A DNA stretch of 64,000 nucleotides from Saccharicrinis sp963665705 (GTDB lineage Bacteria > Bacteroidota > Bacteroidia > Bacteroidales > Marinilabiliaceae), in NCBI GenBank assembly GCA_963665705.1, contig OY762448.1, positions 3,286,001 through 3,350,000 on the forward strand, in the 5' to 3' direction. Below the pieces are notes generated by a model that had not been told where the DNA came from, ran no database searches, and saw only the letters and a program-made list of their open reading frames with translations. This document shows positions 38,306 through 47,426 of the stretch, one piece after another. The position numbers and the translations under genes were made by a program. The stretch's first letter is position 1; the number at the start of each line of letters is the position of its first letter.

Positions 38306-38862
38306 AAAAACTTAATTAACTAATTAATACAATATTTTCTTGGGGGGAGGGATAAAATAATGATGACAAAAGTATATAAACTCTTAAGTCAACATGATAA
38401 TCGTCATGATTATTAACCATCTTTAACTACATTACACATTTTTTATAACGCTTAATGCAACTAAATAATTTATAAAATTTAAGTTAATATTTAGGTTATC
38501 ACGTACTTATATCCAACAATCAAGATATCTATATAAATCAGAAATTTTGTTTTGTATTAAAAAATATTTATGAGAGGGCAAGAAAATGAAATATTACTAT
38601 ACTTATTTACCAATGAATAAATAGTAATATAAACTAAATTAAACACATAAAGCACACAATATAAAAAAACAATTTTATTGCTTTGCTTTTGTGTTTTGTT
38701 AAAATTATGCTCAAGCCTTTTATTATTGAAAGAATTACAAGATACTAATTCTGCATTTTTAATAAGATAGAAAATATTAAATCAGGAGTCATGTAGTTAT
38801 AATTAAAATCCAGAAATAATCAACAGCATAATTTAATATGTAAAAAAAATAAGATTAAATCT
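38306..38862. other. 557-bp AT-rich intergenic region
   Basis: No gene recognised. A -7-like CAAAAGTA (38367-38374, minus-strand TACTTTTG) fits a promoter for the MCP gene but lacks a good -33 box. A G-run at 38342-38351 and a partial dyad around ATGATAATCGTCATGAT (about 38394-38410) are the only other notable sequences. Confidence 0.5.
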
Positions 38863-39456
38863 TTAGTATTTGTATTGATAATGACCTATAATTTTAAATT
38901 TAAACAAGCAATCTTCAAGAACCTGCCCTCCACCAATATTGTGTACAATTAAATACCTTGATTTATCCAGTGATTTTTTGTGACTTACAATACCTATATG
39001 TGTAATTCCGGCTCCCAAATTCCAGCATACAATATCACCGGGACGAAAATCCTGAGACTTATCTGAGATTACCTTCTCAACGCCAAACCTTGAAAAGAAA
39101 GTCATAAGGTTGAGAACCCTTCTATGATCAATATTGGTATCCGGATGACCTAATCCCCAATAATTAGGATATTTATCAAAGTTTTTGCTCATATCCTCAT
39201 GTACTACCTTTTGCAAATCAACACCCATCTTTCTATAAGCACGAATTATTACATCAGTACAAACACCCTTACCTTTAGGAATATCACCATTGGGATAATC
39301 AATTGAAAAATATCTTGAATCGTAACTTACCTTTTGTTTTGTTAGTGATAATGCGGAATCGGCAAGCTGATCGTAAAAAGTATGTTGAGCTGAAACCGAA
39401 TAAAACGACCCAACAATGATTATTAATACTAATATTATATTTTTCATGAATCGCAT
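38863..39456 (-). CDS. DUF1287 protein, exported NlpC/P60-like fold
   Basis: A 197-residue secreted protein with a signal peptide ending near VSAQ (about residue 23). The rest is DUF1287: DSRYFSIDYPNGDIPKGKGVCTDVIIRAYRKMGVDLQ, then GDIVCWNLGAGITHIGIVS. The Cys of GVCTDV and His of THIGIV are placed like a papain-type Cys-His pair, suggesting a cell-wall or amide hydrolase, which has not been shown. It begins 30 bases after the MutS-like gene and is probably co-transcribed with it. Confidence 0.9.
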   Translation of the reverse strand: MRFMKNIILVLIIIVGSFYSVSAQHTFYDQLADSALSLTKQKVSYDSRYFSIDYPNGDIPKGKGVCTDVIIRAYRKMGVDLQKVVHEDMSKNFDKYPNYWGLGHPDTNIDHRRVLNLMTFFSRFGVEKVISDKSQDFRPGDIVCWNLGAGITHIGIVSHKKSLDKSRYLIVHNIGGGQVLEDCLFKFKIIGHYQYKY

Positions 39457-39486
39457 GTTAATTTTACAGAAACCTTTTCTGTTAGA

Positions 39487-41367
39487 TCAAAAATCTGATA
39501 TAATTCGAATTCCACTTTTTTCCATTAGAGCACTAGCATTAAAATCATTACAAATACCAGGATGAAGTTCGTAGCTAAAAATCATTTTATGTTCTTTAAT
39601 TTCGCTATTAAAGCTATAATTAGTAACTAACTTTTTATCACCCGATAGTTTTGCAAGTTCAATATCGTGAGTTGCAATAATACCTGAGGTTTTGAGCTGG
39701 CTTACTTGATGAATTAGCGAAAAACCACCTCTATGTCGATCTTCAGAATTGGTTCCTTTAAACATCTCATCCAAAAGGAAAAACACATTCTGACTACTTT
39801 CTATCAGCTTCAACATCTTTTCGATTCTGGTTAATTCGGCATAAAAAGAGGAAATTCCATTTTTCAAATTATCCTGAGTACGCATACTGGAGTATAGCTG
39901 AAGATGAGATACCTGACCTTTGGTGGCACAACAAGGTGCTCCGGCTAACGACAAAACAATATTAACACCAACGGTTCTTAAAAAGGTACTTTTACCGCCC
40001 ATATTTGAGCCTGTTATCATAACAACATGACCTTGTCCCTCGGAGTGAAAATGATTACATACCCTATGAGTTGATTTGATTAACGGATGACCTAAAGACT
40101 CAAAATGAATATAGTTATGTCTTTCTTCTATTTTAGGAAATGAGAAAGAGGGATTGGAATAGCAAAAACCAGCAATACTATTAAGCACTTCAAACTCACT
40201 AACAACTTCAGACCATGATTTTAAAAAGGTTTGATTTTTAAATTTCCATTTTTCAATGCCTATAATCAGGTATACATCTAATAGGAAAATACTATTTAAT
40301 AAAGGGTATAGAAAATTTCCTCCTACCGGTATTTTTTTAATGGGTCGTTGTTGAGAAAAGTCCAGTAATTTGCAGAGCTTATTTATTTCGTTGAACGCAG
40401 AATACTTACTTTTAATTAGAATGGATTGTAAATCGTCTAATTTCTTTGATTTGAAATTTTCTGTTTCAATCTTATTAATCAATATCCGATATCCTTTTAA
40501 AATATTTATATTTTCCTGTGATGTTTCTACAATACCCTCAACATAAGGTTTAATTTTTTTTAAAATAATGTAATCAACCAACAACACCAAAAACATATTA
40601 ACAGCATAAAGTAACAACAAACCTCTGTTTGAAGCATGTAAATTAGTATAAAATAAATATATGCTAAGTAGCAATAAAACAGAAAGAATTATTGCTACTA
40701 CTATATATACGACCTTATATTTTAATAAAACTAAAGGTTCTTTTACCCACTGAAGCAATTTGTAATAATCACTTTTTTTATTTTGAAAATGCATGCCTGA
40801 AGCCTGAAAATCTTGTCTCCACTCTAATTTTTTAGATAATTCTTTGATGGCATTTTGTCTTTCTTCTATTTCACGATGCTCTGCGGGTTTCGATAACCAT
40901 TCTGATAATCGAATCATACCAGACTCAGTTGTGGTCCGGTTAAGTAATTGAAAAATAGAATAGGGACCAAAAATATCCAGATCGGAAGTATATGGATGAT
41001 TTTGATTTATAAATTTACTTCCGTCTTCAAAATATTCCAGGTTACCTTTTTCTCTTAAAATTTCGGATTCATTGATTCCCTTAAGCAAGCTTGTATGTTT
41101 TTTAAGGTAAACTATTTTTCTATAATATTTAAGTATTACACTAAAACATAACATCGCCAATATTGGATATGCAACCAGTATAGATGTTACTAACTTAAGC
41201 TGAAATAAGTATATATAAATAACGCACAGCATTGTAAAAGTCAATAGCCTGTATATTGAAACATGACTTAACAACTTACTGACTTTATTCAACTTAGCCT
41301 CATAATTATTTATATTATCACCATAAACATTCATTAGCGTTAAATTTAAAAACTCCGTAATATTCAC
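39487..41367 (-). CDS. Membrane-anchored MutS-like ATPase
   Basis: A 626-residue MutS-family ATPase lacking the mismatch-recognition domain. Two pairs of hydrophobic helices (about residues 38-82 and 215-265) anchor it in the membrane. The core/lever region follows and the ABC-type ATPase has Walker A GSNMGGKSTF, Walker B VFFLLDE and the MutS signature GTNSEDR, ending with the ATHDIELAKL switch His. Such membrane MutS-like proteins are common in Bacteroidota and are distinct from true MutS/MutS2; their role is unknown and mismatch repair should not be assumed. Confidence 0.88.
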   Translation of the reverse strand: MNITEFLNLTLMNVYGDNINNYEAKLNKVSKLLSHVSIYRLLTFTMLCVIYIYLFQLKLVTSILVAYPILAMLCFSVILKYYRKIVYLKKHTSLLKGINESEILREKGNLEYFEDGSKFINQNHPYTSDLDIFGPYSIFQLLNRTTTESGMIRLSEWLSKPAEHREIEERQNAIKELSKKLEWRQDFQASGMHFQNKKSDYYKLLQWVKEPLVLLKYKVVYIVVAIILSVLLLLSIYLFYTNLHASNRGLLLLYAVNMFLVLLVDYIILKKIKPYVEGIVETSQENINILKGYRILINKIETENFKSKKLDDLQSILIKSKYSAFNEINKLCKLLDFSQQRPIKKIPVGGNFLYPLLNSIFLLDVYLIIGIEKWKFKNQTFLKSWSEVVSEFEVLNSIAGFCYSNPSFSFPKIEERHNYIHFESLGHPLIKSTHRVCNHFHSEGQGHVVMITGSNMGGKSTFLRTVGVNIVLSLAGAPCCATKGQVSHLQLYSSMRTQDNLKNGISSFYAELTRIEKMLKLIESSQNVFFLLDEMFKGTNSEDRHRGGFSLIHQVSQLKTSGIIATHDIELAKLSGDKKLVTNYSFNSEIKEHKMIFSYELHPGICNDFNASALMEKSGIRIISDF

Positions 41368-41639
41368 TTACTTTGATAGGGAACTCTAATATAGAATTTT
41401 ATGATGTGGCAAATATCATCATTGCTGTATTTTTTTGCACATCTAAAAGTAGAGCCTATAACTATGAATACCAATTGCAGAAGATCTTAACAAATGTTTT
41501 ATGACTACATGTGAACGCACCTCTACTCATCATATCTCTCACATATTCAAATATTTATTACTCACATGAAAAATAATTCCTTTTTTTTGTAATAAATTCT
41601 TATCAGGATATACTTTATAAGAAATAGATATCTCAAAGC

Positions 41640-42128
41640 ATGAAATCGTTAAAAGAAGAATTTCTCGAAATACTTACCAGTTATCAAGGGATTTTGCATA
41701 AAGTCAGTTTAATATATTTTAAATCCAAGACTGATAGAGAAGATAACATTCAGGAAATTATTTATCAACTCTGGAAGTCATTTCCAACCATTAAAAACCA
41801 TAAAAGTATTGGTTCGTGGATTTATGCGGTTTCAATAAATACTTCTTTATCACGAATTAAAAAAAATTCCCGGGTAGAAATCAGGGAATCAATTCCTGAA
41901 TTAGCTGATAACTCAGATGTGATTGAAAACATTTCGGATACTGAATCATTAAAAATACTCTTAAATGCAATTTATAATCTGAATGAACTCGACAAATCTA
42001 TCATGTTGCTGTATTTGGAGGAAAACAGCTATGATGAAATAGCTGAAATCATTGGTATTTCAAAATCAAACGTTGGTGTTAGAATTAATAGAGCCAAAGA
42101 GTCATTAAAAAAACATTTAATTAAATAA
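41640..42128 (+). CDS. ECF-type RNA polymerase sigma factor
   Basis: A 162-residue sigma-70 family protein: region 2 about 20-85 (DREDNIQEIIYQLWKSFPTI), region 4 about 105-160 with the helix-turn-helix SYDEIAEIIGISKSNVGVRINRAKESL. It lies 4 bases upstream of a membrane protein gene that is its likely partner, the usual ECF sigma/regulator arrangement. The divergent gap to the MutS-like gene (272 bp) should hold both promoters, though no clean consensus is visible, as expected for an autoregulated ECF promoter. Confidence 0.93.
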   Translation: MKSLKEEFLEILTSYQGILHKVSLIYFKSKTDREDNIQEIIYQLWKSFPTIKNHKSIGSWIYAVSINTSLSRIKKNSRVEIRESIPELADNSDVIENISDTESLKILLNAIYNLNELDKSIMLLYLEENSYDEIAEIIGISKSNVGVRINRAKESLKKHLIK

Positions 42129-42132
42129 CGTT

Positions 42133-42747
42133 ATGGAAAATTCTGAATTACAAAACATTTGGAGATCAGTTGATAATGAAATCAATTATAAATCCAAGGA
42201 TGAATTAAATTTATTATTGAAGTCAAAAGCAAAGCAAACTTTAAATAAGTTTTTGATCATTACAGCAACCTCTTCGATAACAAGCATTGGTCTTATAATC
42301 TTTTTGTTAGTTACCTCTATTAATCGTCAAAATGATATTATTTATGTAATCAATAATGCAGTACTTGGAATTATTACTTTAACATCTTTGGTATTCGGAT
42401 TATTTTCATGGTACAAAATACAAAACAATAAATTCAACCTACCATTAAAAGATTGGATAAACAGAAGAATTAACATGATATCGAAAGGTCTGACAGGTAG
42501 GTTTAATAGACTCTATGTATTTATAATTCCTTTGCTTTATATTCTTATTGTACTGTCAATACATGTATACTTTGAAAACAAATTATTTATTGAGGTATTA
42601 AAAACTGAAGAATCAGTTATTGGTTTACTTGTTAGTGCGCCAATCGGACTATTTGTATCGTTCTTCTCAGTTATAAAAATTAGAAAATACCAATTAAAAA
42701 AACTTCAATTTCTCAAAGATTTGTATGTTCGTATTTGCAATGTGTGA
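42133..42747 (+). CDS. Four-helix membrane protein, probable partner of the ECF sigma factor
   Basis: A 204-residue protein: a cytoplasmic N-terminus of about 38 residues (MENSELQNIWRSVDNEI...), then hydrophobic segments at about 41-62, 70-92, 126-147 and 162-182. The N-terminus resembles other Bacteroidota proteins placed just after sigma genes and predicted to hold the sigma factor at the membrane, but no zinc anti-sigma motif (HxxxCxxC) is visible. Function inferred from position only. Confidence 0.7.
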   Translation: MENSELQNIWRSVDNEINYKSKDELNLLLKSKAKQTLNKFLIITATSSITSIGLIIFLLVTSINRQNDIIYVINNAVLGIITLTSLVFGLFSWYKIQNNKFNLPLKDWINRRINMISKGLTGRFNRLYVFIIPLLYILIVLSIHVYFENKLFIEVLKTEESVIGLLVSAPIGLFVSFFSVIKIRKYQLKKLQFLKDLYVRICNV

Positions 42748-42873
42748 TAATATTTTTTATTTAATTTGAGTAGTCTACAGACGTCTACGTTTTCTGCATT
42801 ATCAAGGATGTACCATTGAAGCCTAACTCTCAAACTACAGATCTTCAGCCTTTAAATAATAGTATGTTATAGC

Positions 42874-42975
42874 TTAAAAAAAGTAAAACATTAGACCTGC
42901 AAAAATTCCAACAGCAATTCCTATTATTAGACCCTCAGTAAAAGTATTTTTTGTTATATTTTTAATTTTCATCAT
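42874..42975 (-). CDS. Small one-helix membrane peptide (33 aa)
   Basis: A short frame that begins ATGATG (42975 or 42972) with AAAGG just upstream, a plausible ribosome site. It encodes a Lys-rich amphipathic start (MMKIKNITKNTFTEG), one Gly/Ile-rich membrane helix (LIIGIAVGIFAGLMF) and ends YFF. The charge pattern and clean hydrophobic stretch suggest a genuine small inner-membrane protein. It lies in the gap between the anti-sigma-like gene and the duplicated-domain gene. No homology claim can be made. Confidence 0.5.
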   Translation of the reverse strand: MMKIKNITKNTFTEGLIIGIAVGIFAGLMFYFF

Positions 42976-43054
42976 TGCCTTTATTACTTAATTGTTTGCT
43001 ATAAACCAACAGCTTTGCAAAAAGTGAAAGGGTTCCTATATGTTGGGATAAAGC

Positions 43055-43909
43055 TTACTTTAATAACGTTATTGCCTCTTTAACAGTCATCTTTTCTTTA
43101 ATATTCCTGTCCTTTGCCAATTGATTACAAACAGTGATAACTCCATTATCCAGAATATCCTGTCCATTAAAAATCTCAGCACTCATACAGTCTACTGTGC
43201 AAGCAAGTATACCTGCTTCACTTAGAGATTCAAGACTTTTTACTCCTGCCTGGTTTTTTCCAATTCCGGCATCATTAAAAAATACGGCTTTAACACCACG
43301 CTTTTGTGCATAATGACCAGCACTCATACCGCCATGTGATCCACATATAACAATATCTCCAGCATTACTCTCGTTTAAGAACGTGATGCTATCGGTTACT
43401 GTAATATCAATCCCATCTATTTGAGTTTGCGTTTGTACTTTTAATTCCGGCGCGTTGTTACTACCCTTTGCTTCTACCTTAGCAGATGGAGCTGAAGCTT
43501 CATTTTTATCTGTTAAAGATAGTTTATCTATAATCGCACTTAGCTTATGAACTGCCTTTTGTACAGAATCACCAATTTGAATTCCGGCAACTTCAGCTTT
43601 TATACTCATATGACTAATAATTCCGCTCTCCCAGGTATCACGAGAAATACCAATCTCAGCACTATTTTGATCAACTGCACAAGCTATAATATTTTCAGCA
43701 TCATAATGTTTGAGACCTTTGATCCCTGCCTGGTTTTTTCCTACTCCTGCACTATTAAGAAAAACGGCTTGCACATGGCACTTTTTAATCTGCGCAGCAA
43801 GCGCTCTATTGCCTCCACAATGAGACCCACATACTAAAATTGGACATGTATTATTAGGCTGAATATCGCCTAAACTATCAAATAGCACGACACCTTCTGG
43901 TAACTTCAT
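43055..43909 (-). CDS. Unrecognised protein with two copies of one domain
   Basis: I do not recognise a named family. The ATG at 43909 (MKLPEGVV) is chosen over 43963 because a -7 promoter element lies at 43929-43936, between the two. In the longer frame's numbering two repeats align without doubt. Copy A: CGSHCGG 45-51, FLNSAGVGKNQAG 68-80, ACAVDQNSAEI 94-104. Copy B: CGSHGG 207-212, FFNDAGIGKNQAG 228-240, ACTVDCMSAEI 254-264. Both then read GVI. A linker rich in Ala/Ser/Lys (about 152-178) separates them. Conserved Ser-His, Asn, Lys and Asp/Glu suggest a ligand or catalytic site duplicated into a pseudo-dimer. No signal peptide, so cytoplasmic. Same strand and just downstream of iorAB. Confidence 0.85.
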   Translation of the reverse strand: MKLPEGVVLFDSLGDIQPNNTCPILVCGSHCGGNRALAAQIKKCHVQAVFLNSAGVGKNQAGIKGLKHYDAENIIACAVDQNSAEIGISRDTWESGIISHMSIKAEVAGIQIGDSVQKAVHKLSAIIDKLSLTDKNEASAPSAKVEAKGSNNAPELKVQTQTQIDGIDITVTDSITFLNESNAGDIVICGSHGGMSAGHYAQKRGVKAVFFNDAGIGKNQAGVKSLESLSEAGILACTVDCMSAEIFNGQDILDNGVITVCNQLAKDRNIKEKMTVKEAITLLK

Positions 43910-43928
43910 TTTTTTATTGCGAATAAAG

Positions 43929-43936
43929 CAAAAATA
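43929..43936 (-). promoter_or_regulatory. -7 promoter element of the duplicated-domain gene
   Basis: Minus-strand TATTTTTG matches TAnnTTTG, 20 bases before the chosen ATG. The -33 box is poor (TTG at a 24-base distance). Confidence 0.45.
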
Positions 43937-44017
43937 TACAGACAAAAGATCACTAATGACCAATTTCTGAAAACCTATGCAAATAAAGGGTTAAACTATT
44001 ACCTATATATTATTAAA

Positions 44018-44066
44018 GCACAAAGTTGTAGCACCAGCTCTTCAAACTAATACTACAACTTTGTGC
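44018..44066. repeat. Perfect 14-bp inverted repeat downstream of iorB
   Basis: GCACAAAGTTGTAG at 44018-44031 pairs with 44053-44066 across a 21-base loop, 143 bases past the iorB stop. There is no T-run directly after it. A second small hairpin, AAAGACT-TTG-AGTCTTT at 44102-44118, follows. Either could stop iorAB transcription. Confidence 0.6.
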
Positions 44067-44208
44067 AAATAACATGGTACATTGCACCTTGTTGTGATAT
44101 GAAAGACTTTGAGTCTTTATATTTCTTTTTATCCTTTGTACATGCTATCATGACAAAAGGTTACCAATAATCTATTGATCTAATTACTTATCGATCTTAC
44201 CCTATCAC

Positions 44209-44819
44209 CTACTTTACTGCAAGTTCAGCACAGGCAATCTCTGTTCCCTTTTTATATGCCTTTATATTTCCTTCAACAAATTTTGCAGGAACGCTTTCCC
44301 TAACTACCTGAATCATATCGTCATGAGAATAGCCTCTTAATTCAGCATAGAAACCCAACATTACCACATTCATCATTTTACTTATATCAAAATCAGGATT
44401 CTTATGCTCATCAGGATCAACAATAAATGCCTTTTTTCCTGATTTCTTAATGATCTCTGTTTTGCATTCAGGCATATCTTTTTCCAGTCTGGTATTAACA
44501 CTCGACGTAGACAATTCAAAAGTACTGGTTAAAACAACTCCATCATCTTTCAGACAATGCAAATATCTAAGCGTTTCAGTTTGTTCAAAAGAAATAAGGT
44601 AATCAACATCACCAGCTTTGATAAAAGGAGATAATACCGGCTTGTTTGAATATCTAAAATGGCTTTCTACACCACCTCCACGTTGTCCTAATCCAATTAC
44701 ATCAGATATTTTTAACTCATAACCAAGATTCATGTATATTTACTTAAGAGGTTACTGAAAAGAAGTATTCCTTGTCCTCCTAAACCAGCTATGATAATAT
44801 TTTTTCCTGTATCCTGCAT
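44209..44819 (-). pseudogene. iorB: Indolepyruvate ferredoxin oxidoreductase subunit beta, split by a -1 frameshift
   Basis: Pairs with IorA to convert aromatic 2-oxoacids to acyl-CoA with ferredoxin. The N-terminal 29 residues (44819 to a TGA at 44732-44730) hold the nucleotide-binding start NIIIAGLGGQGILLFSNLLS. The remainder is in another frame from 44733 (NLGYELKISDVIGLGQRGGGVESH to the end at 44209). The frames must switch between two flanking stops, within about 44734-44743, where the coding strand reads AAGTAAATATACATG. One extra A in that A-run would restore a continuous protein through SKIYMNLGYEL. The first fragment starts 2 bases after the iorA stop, so the operon is otherwise normal. 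Real mutation, sequencing error and recoding are all open. Confidence 0.85.
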
Positions 44820-44821
44820 TT

Positions 44822-46627
44822 TTATGATTTTATGGCGTCAAACTTACATGCCGTAGAACATAATCCACAGCCTACACAAAGATCCTCATTAATAACTATA
44901 TCAACCTTTCCGTCCTTTGTCTTTTTACTCTCAATAGCTAAACATCCAAGATTTATACATTTTCTACATTTAGTACATTTATCCTGATCGATATAACTTG
45001 GCGTGTTTTTAGGAAGTTTGAACTTTGTAACACATGGCTTTTTAACAATGACTACAGAATTTGTATTTGCATTTACTGCATTGGTGATTGCTTTCTCCAG
45101 GTTATTATATTCATAGGCATCAACTGTAACAATATCTTTTACACCAATAGCCTCACATACTTTAGAAATTTCCAGTTTATTTTCAGGTTTGTAATTAAAC
45201 CCAAAGTCGCTTGATGCAACATGTTGACCACCGGTCATTGCCAGACAACTATTATCCACAATAATTACCGTTGATTGACTATCATTAAATATCAGGTTCA
45301 TCAAACCATTGATTCCTGTTGCCCAAAAACCACCATCTCCTATCATGGCCACAAAATTTTCTTTGTGATCCGTAGCAACATTGTAACCATGAGATAGTGC
45401 AATACTTGAACCCATACATTTTTGTAGCGAATAGGATTCCATATGAGGAAAGCAACCTATCAGTCCACAGGTAACATCAGCCGCCGCCTTAATTTTATGT
45501 TTCTTTAAAATATTTGCCACAAAGAGGTGTGAACATCCGGCACAACTAACTGGTAATCTAAAAGGAATACCTTCCACAACACTTCTTCTTTGTGCTTCAG
45601 GAACAAGTTTTTCTTCAATAATATCCGGAGTAAAACGCATCATATCAGGGAATTTAGGAAACAATTCTTTTCCTATTACTGAAACCCCTAAATCCTTGAT
45701 GTTTTTTTCCAATAAATCATGACCATCTTCAATCACATAGAGTTCATCCACATGATCTGCCAATTCACGAATCTTCTTTTCAGGAAGAGGCATTACCATA
45801 CCCAGTTTCAAAAACGAAGCTTCTGGTAATACTTCTTTGGCATAATAGTAAGGTGTACCTGCGGTAATTACCCCTATCTTTTTGCCATTCAACTCCAGTC
45901 TGTTGAAATCGAAATCATTGCTATCTAAAGCAAGACGCTTCATATGAGCAGGAAAATCATTGAAACATTTGGTCAATTTTGGATGTTGCGAGTCTTTTGC
46001 ATTCATCATCATGGTTGTCATGATAACTTTACTGAAACTTACAGGATATTTAACTCTGCTTTTTGCTTCGTATGTAATTTCATCATCAATGATAACTTTA
46101 CTGGTAGTTTTACATATCACTGATGTTATTTTAAATATAACTGGAGTAGAGTATTCTTCACTAACTTCAAAGGCCTTAACCATTAAGTCCTTTGCTTCCT
46201 GACTGTCACCTGGCTCAAACACAGGGATATTGAACATATTTCCATAATGACGAACATCATTATAGTCATCACCTGCAGTACGCCCAACATCGTCACCAAC
46301 AACTATTACCAGCCCACCGTTAATTTGACTACCAGCTGCACCTCCTAGTGCATCAGCAGCAACATGTAAACCTACTGTTTTCATTATTGCTATACTACGA
46401 TAACCTGCAAATGAAGCTCCAATGGCTACTTCAAGCCCAACCTTTTCATTCGTTGACCATTCACAATATATCTCTGGGTAATAATGACGGGTGTAATCCA
46501 TTACTTCTGTAGAAGGTGTACCCGGAAATCCGGAAGCAACCTTTACTCCTGCCTCAAAGGCTCCTCTGGCAACAGCTTCGTTACCATTCATCATTTTCAT
46601 TACGGCAAACTTATTTCCTCTCTCCAT
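44822..46627 (-). CDS. iorA: Indolepyruvate ferredoxin oxidoreductase subunit alpha
   Basis: A 601-residue TPP- and iron-sulfur-dependent subunit for anaerobic breakdown of aromatic amino acids. KMMNGNEAVARGAFEAG and SGFPGTPSTEVMDY start the pyrimidine domain; the TPP-binding region is GDGGFWATGINGLMNLIFN...DNSCLAMTGGQ. The C-terminus has two 4Fe-4S motifs: CTKCRKCINLGC and CVGCGLCSTAC. Length and order are standard. Leads a two-gene operon with iorB, with a consensus promoter about 65 bases upstream. With iorB broken, activity depends on whether the frameshift is real. Confidence 0.96.
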   Translation of the reverse strand: MERGNKFAVMKMMNGNEAVARGAFEAGVKVASGFPGTPSTEVMDYTRHYYPEIYCEWSTNEKVGLEVAIGASFAGYRSIAIMKTVGLHVAADALGGAAGSQINGGLVIVVGDDVGRTAGDDYNDVRHYGNMFNIPVFEPGDSQEAKDLMVKAFEVSEEYSTPVIFKITSVICKTTSKVIIDDEITYEAKSRVKYPVSFSKVIMTTMMMNAKDSQHPKLTKCFNDFPAHMKRLALDSNDFDFNRLELNGKKIGVITAGTPYYYAKEVLPEASFLKLGMVMPLPEKKIRELADHVDELYVIEDGHDLLEKNIKDLGVSVIGKELFPKFPDMMRFTPDIIEEKLVPEAQRRSVVEGIPFRLPVSCAGCSHLFVANILKKHKIKAAADVTCGLIGCFPHMESYSLQKCMGSSIALSHGYNVATDHKENFVAMIGDGGFWATGINGLMNLIFNDSQSTVIIVDNSCLAMTGGQHVASSDFGFNYKPENKLEISKVCEAIGVKDIVTVDAYEYNNLEKAITNAVNANTNSVVIVKKPCVTKFKLPKNTPSYIDQDKCTKCRKCINLGCLAIESKKTKDGKVDIVINEDLCVGCGLCSTACKFDAIKS

Positions 46628-46952
46628 ATTCCAAAAGTGACTTCTCTCACCACTATTTTGTGATTTTTATCATTATTTCGCGAAACCTGCAAAAATAGAT
46701 AAATTCTCAAGTCCTGCAAATTTGCCTTCAACTTTCTTCAAAAAAGATAGGATTTTTATCATGAATTTGTGAAATGAAGAAATAATATGAGCCAAATGCT
46801 ATTAATCGTTGTACTTTATACTGGATAAATAATTATTAAAAATGAAACTGTACAAAACAAGGCTTTACCACCAAGACACAAAAACACTAAGACCCACAAA
46901 AAATATGATTCTTGGTGTTTTTTGATGGTCTTAGATCTACTGCAGTAAAATG
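46628..46952. other. Intergenic region upstream of iorA with a repeat-like segment
   Basis: Holds the iorA promoter (46690-46720) and, at 46860-46935, a segment built of CACCAAGACACAAAAACACTAAGAC-like sequence (shown in pieces: CACCAAG ... CTAAGAC ... CTTGGTG ... GTCTTAG). This looks like the CACCAAGACAC-type intergenic repeats found in many bacteria. No gene. Confidence 0.55.
46690..46720 (-). promoter_or_regulatory. Bacteroidota-type promoter of iorAB
   Basis: Minus strand: TTTG (46720-46717), 19 bases, TATTTTTG (46697-46690). Spacing and both boxes match consensus. Start of transcription near 46683, leader about 55 nt. Confidence 0.75.
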
Positions 46953-47426
46953 CTACAAATACTCAAATTCATCAAACATTGCTGCCTGACCAATTCTGTT
47001 ATTTTCAGCATCATATACATTCCAAAGAATTACATTTTTGATTTCAAATCTCTTGCCTGTCTTTGATATTCGAATGCCTGAATAATCTTTTGAATAACCA
47101 TTTTCTGTTACTTCATTAATAAATTTTTCTCGTTGTCCCCTCTCGTCACTTTCGGCAGAATATTTAGAAGGCAGGTTTGTTATTTCTTCCCATGACATTT
47201 CAAACAGATTTAGTGCAGTTTGATTGGCATAATTAAATATCGGGTCACTGGAACCATTATGAGCTAAAAGTACATAATCAGAATTGAATGCTTGCTTTGC
47301 TTGTTCTTCCAAACTCAATGAAAAGTCAACTATCTCTATATTTGCTAACTTTTTTAAACTATTCGTGATTTGATGTATATAATCTTTTAAGTAACCATTT
47401 TTGCTACTTGGTATAGCCTTGTTCAT
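46953..47426 (-). CDS. MEKHLA-domain (PAS-like) protein
   Basis: A 157-residue single-domain protein of the MEKHLA family, a PAS-related sensor fold: LLAHNGSSDPIFNYANQTALNLFEMSWEEITNLPSKYSAE (in pieces HNGSSDPIFNYAN and LPSKYSAE), DYSGIRISKTGKRFEIKNVILWNVYD. Usually found alone or in plant HD-Zip and bacterial signalling proteins. No output domain, no signal peptide. What it senses is unknown. Stands alone. Confidence 0.85.
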   Translation of the reverse strand: MNKAIPSSKNGYLKDYIHQITNSLKKLANIEIVDFSLSLEEQAKQAFNSDYVLLAHNGSSDPIFNYANQTALNLFEMSWEEITNLPSKYSAESDERGQREKFINEVTENGYSKDYSGIRISKTGKRFEIKNVILWNVYDAENNRIGQAAMFDEFEYL

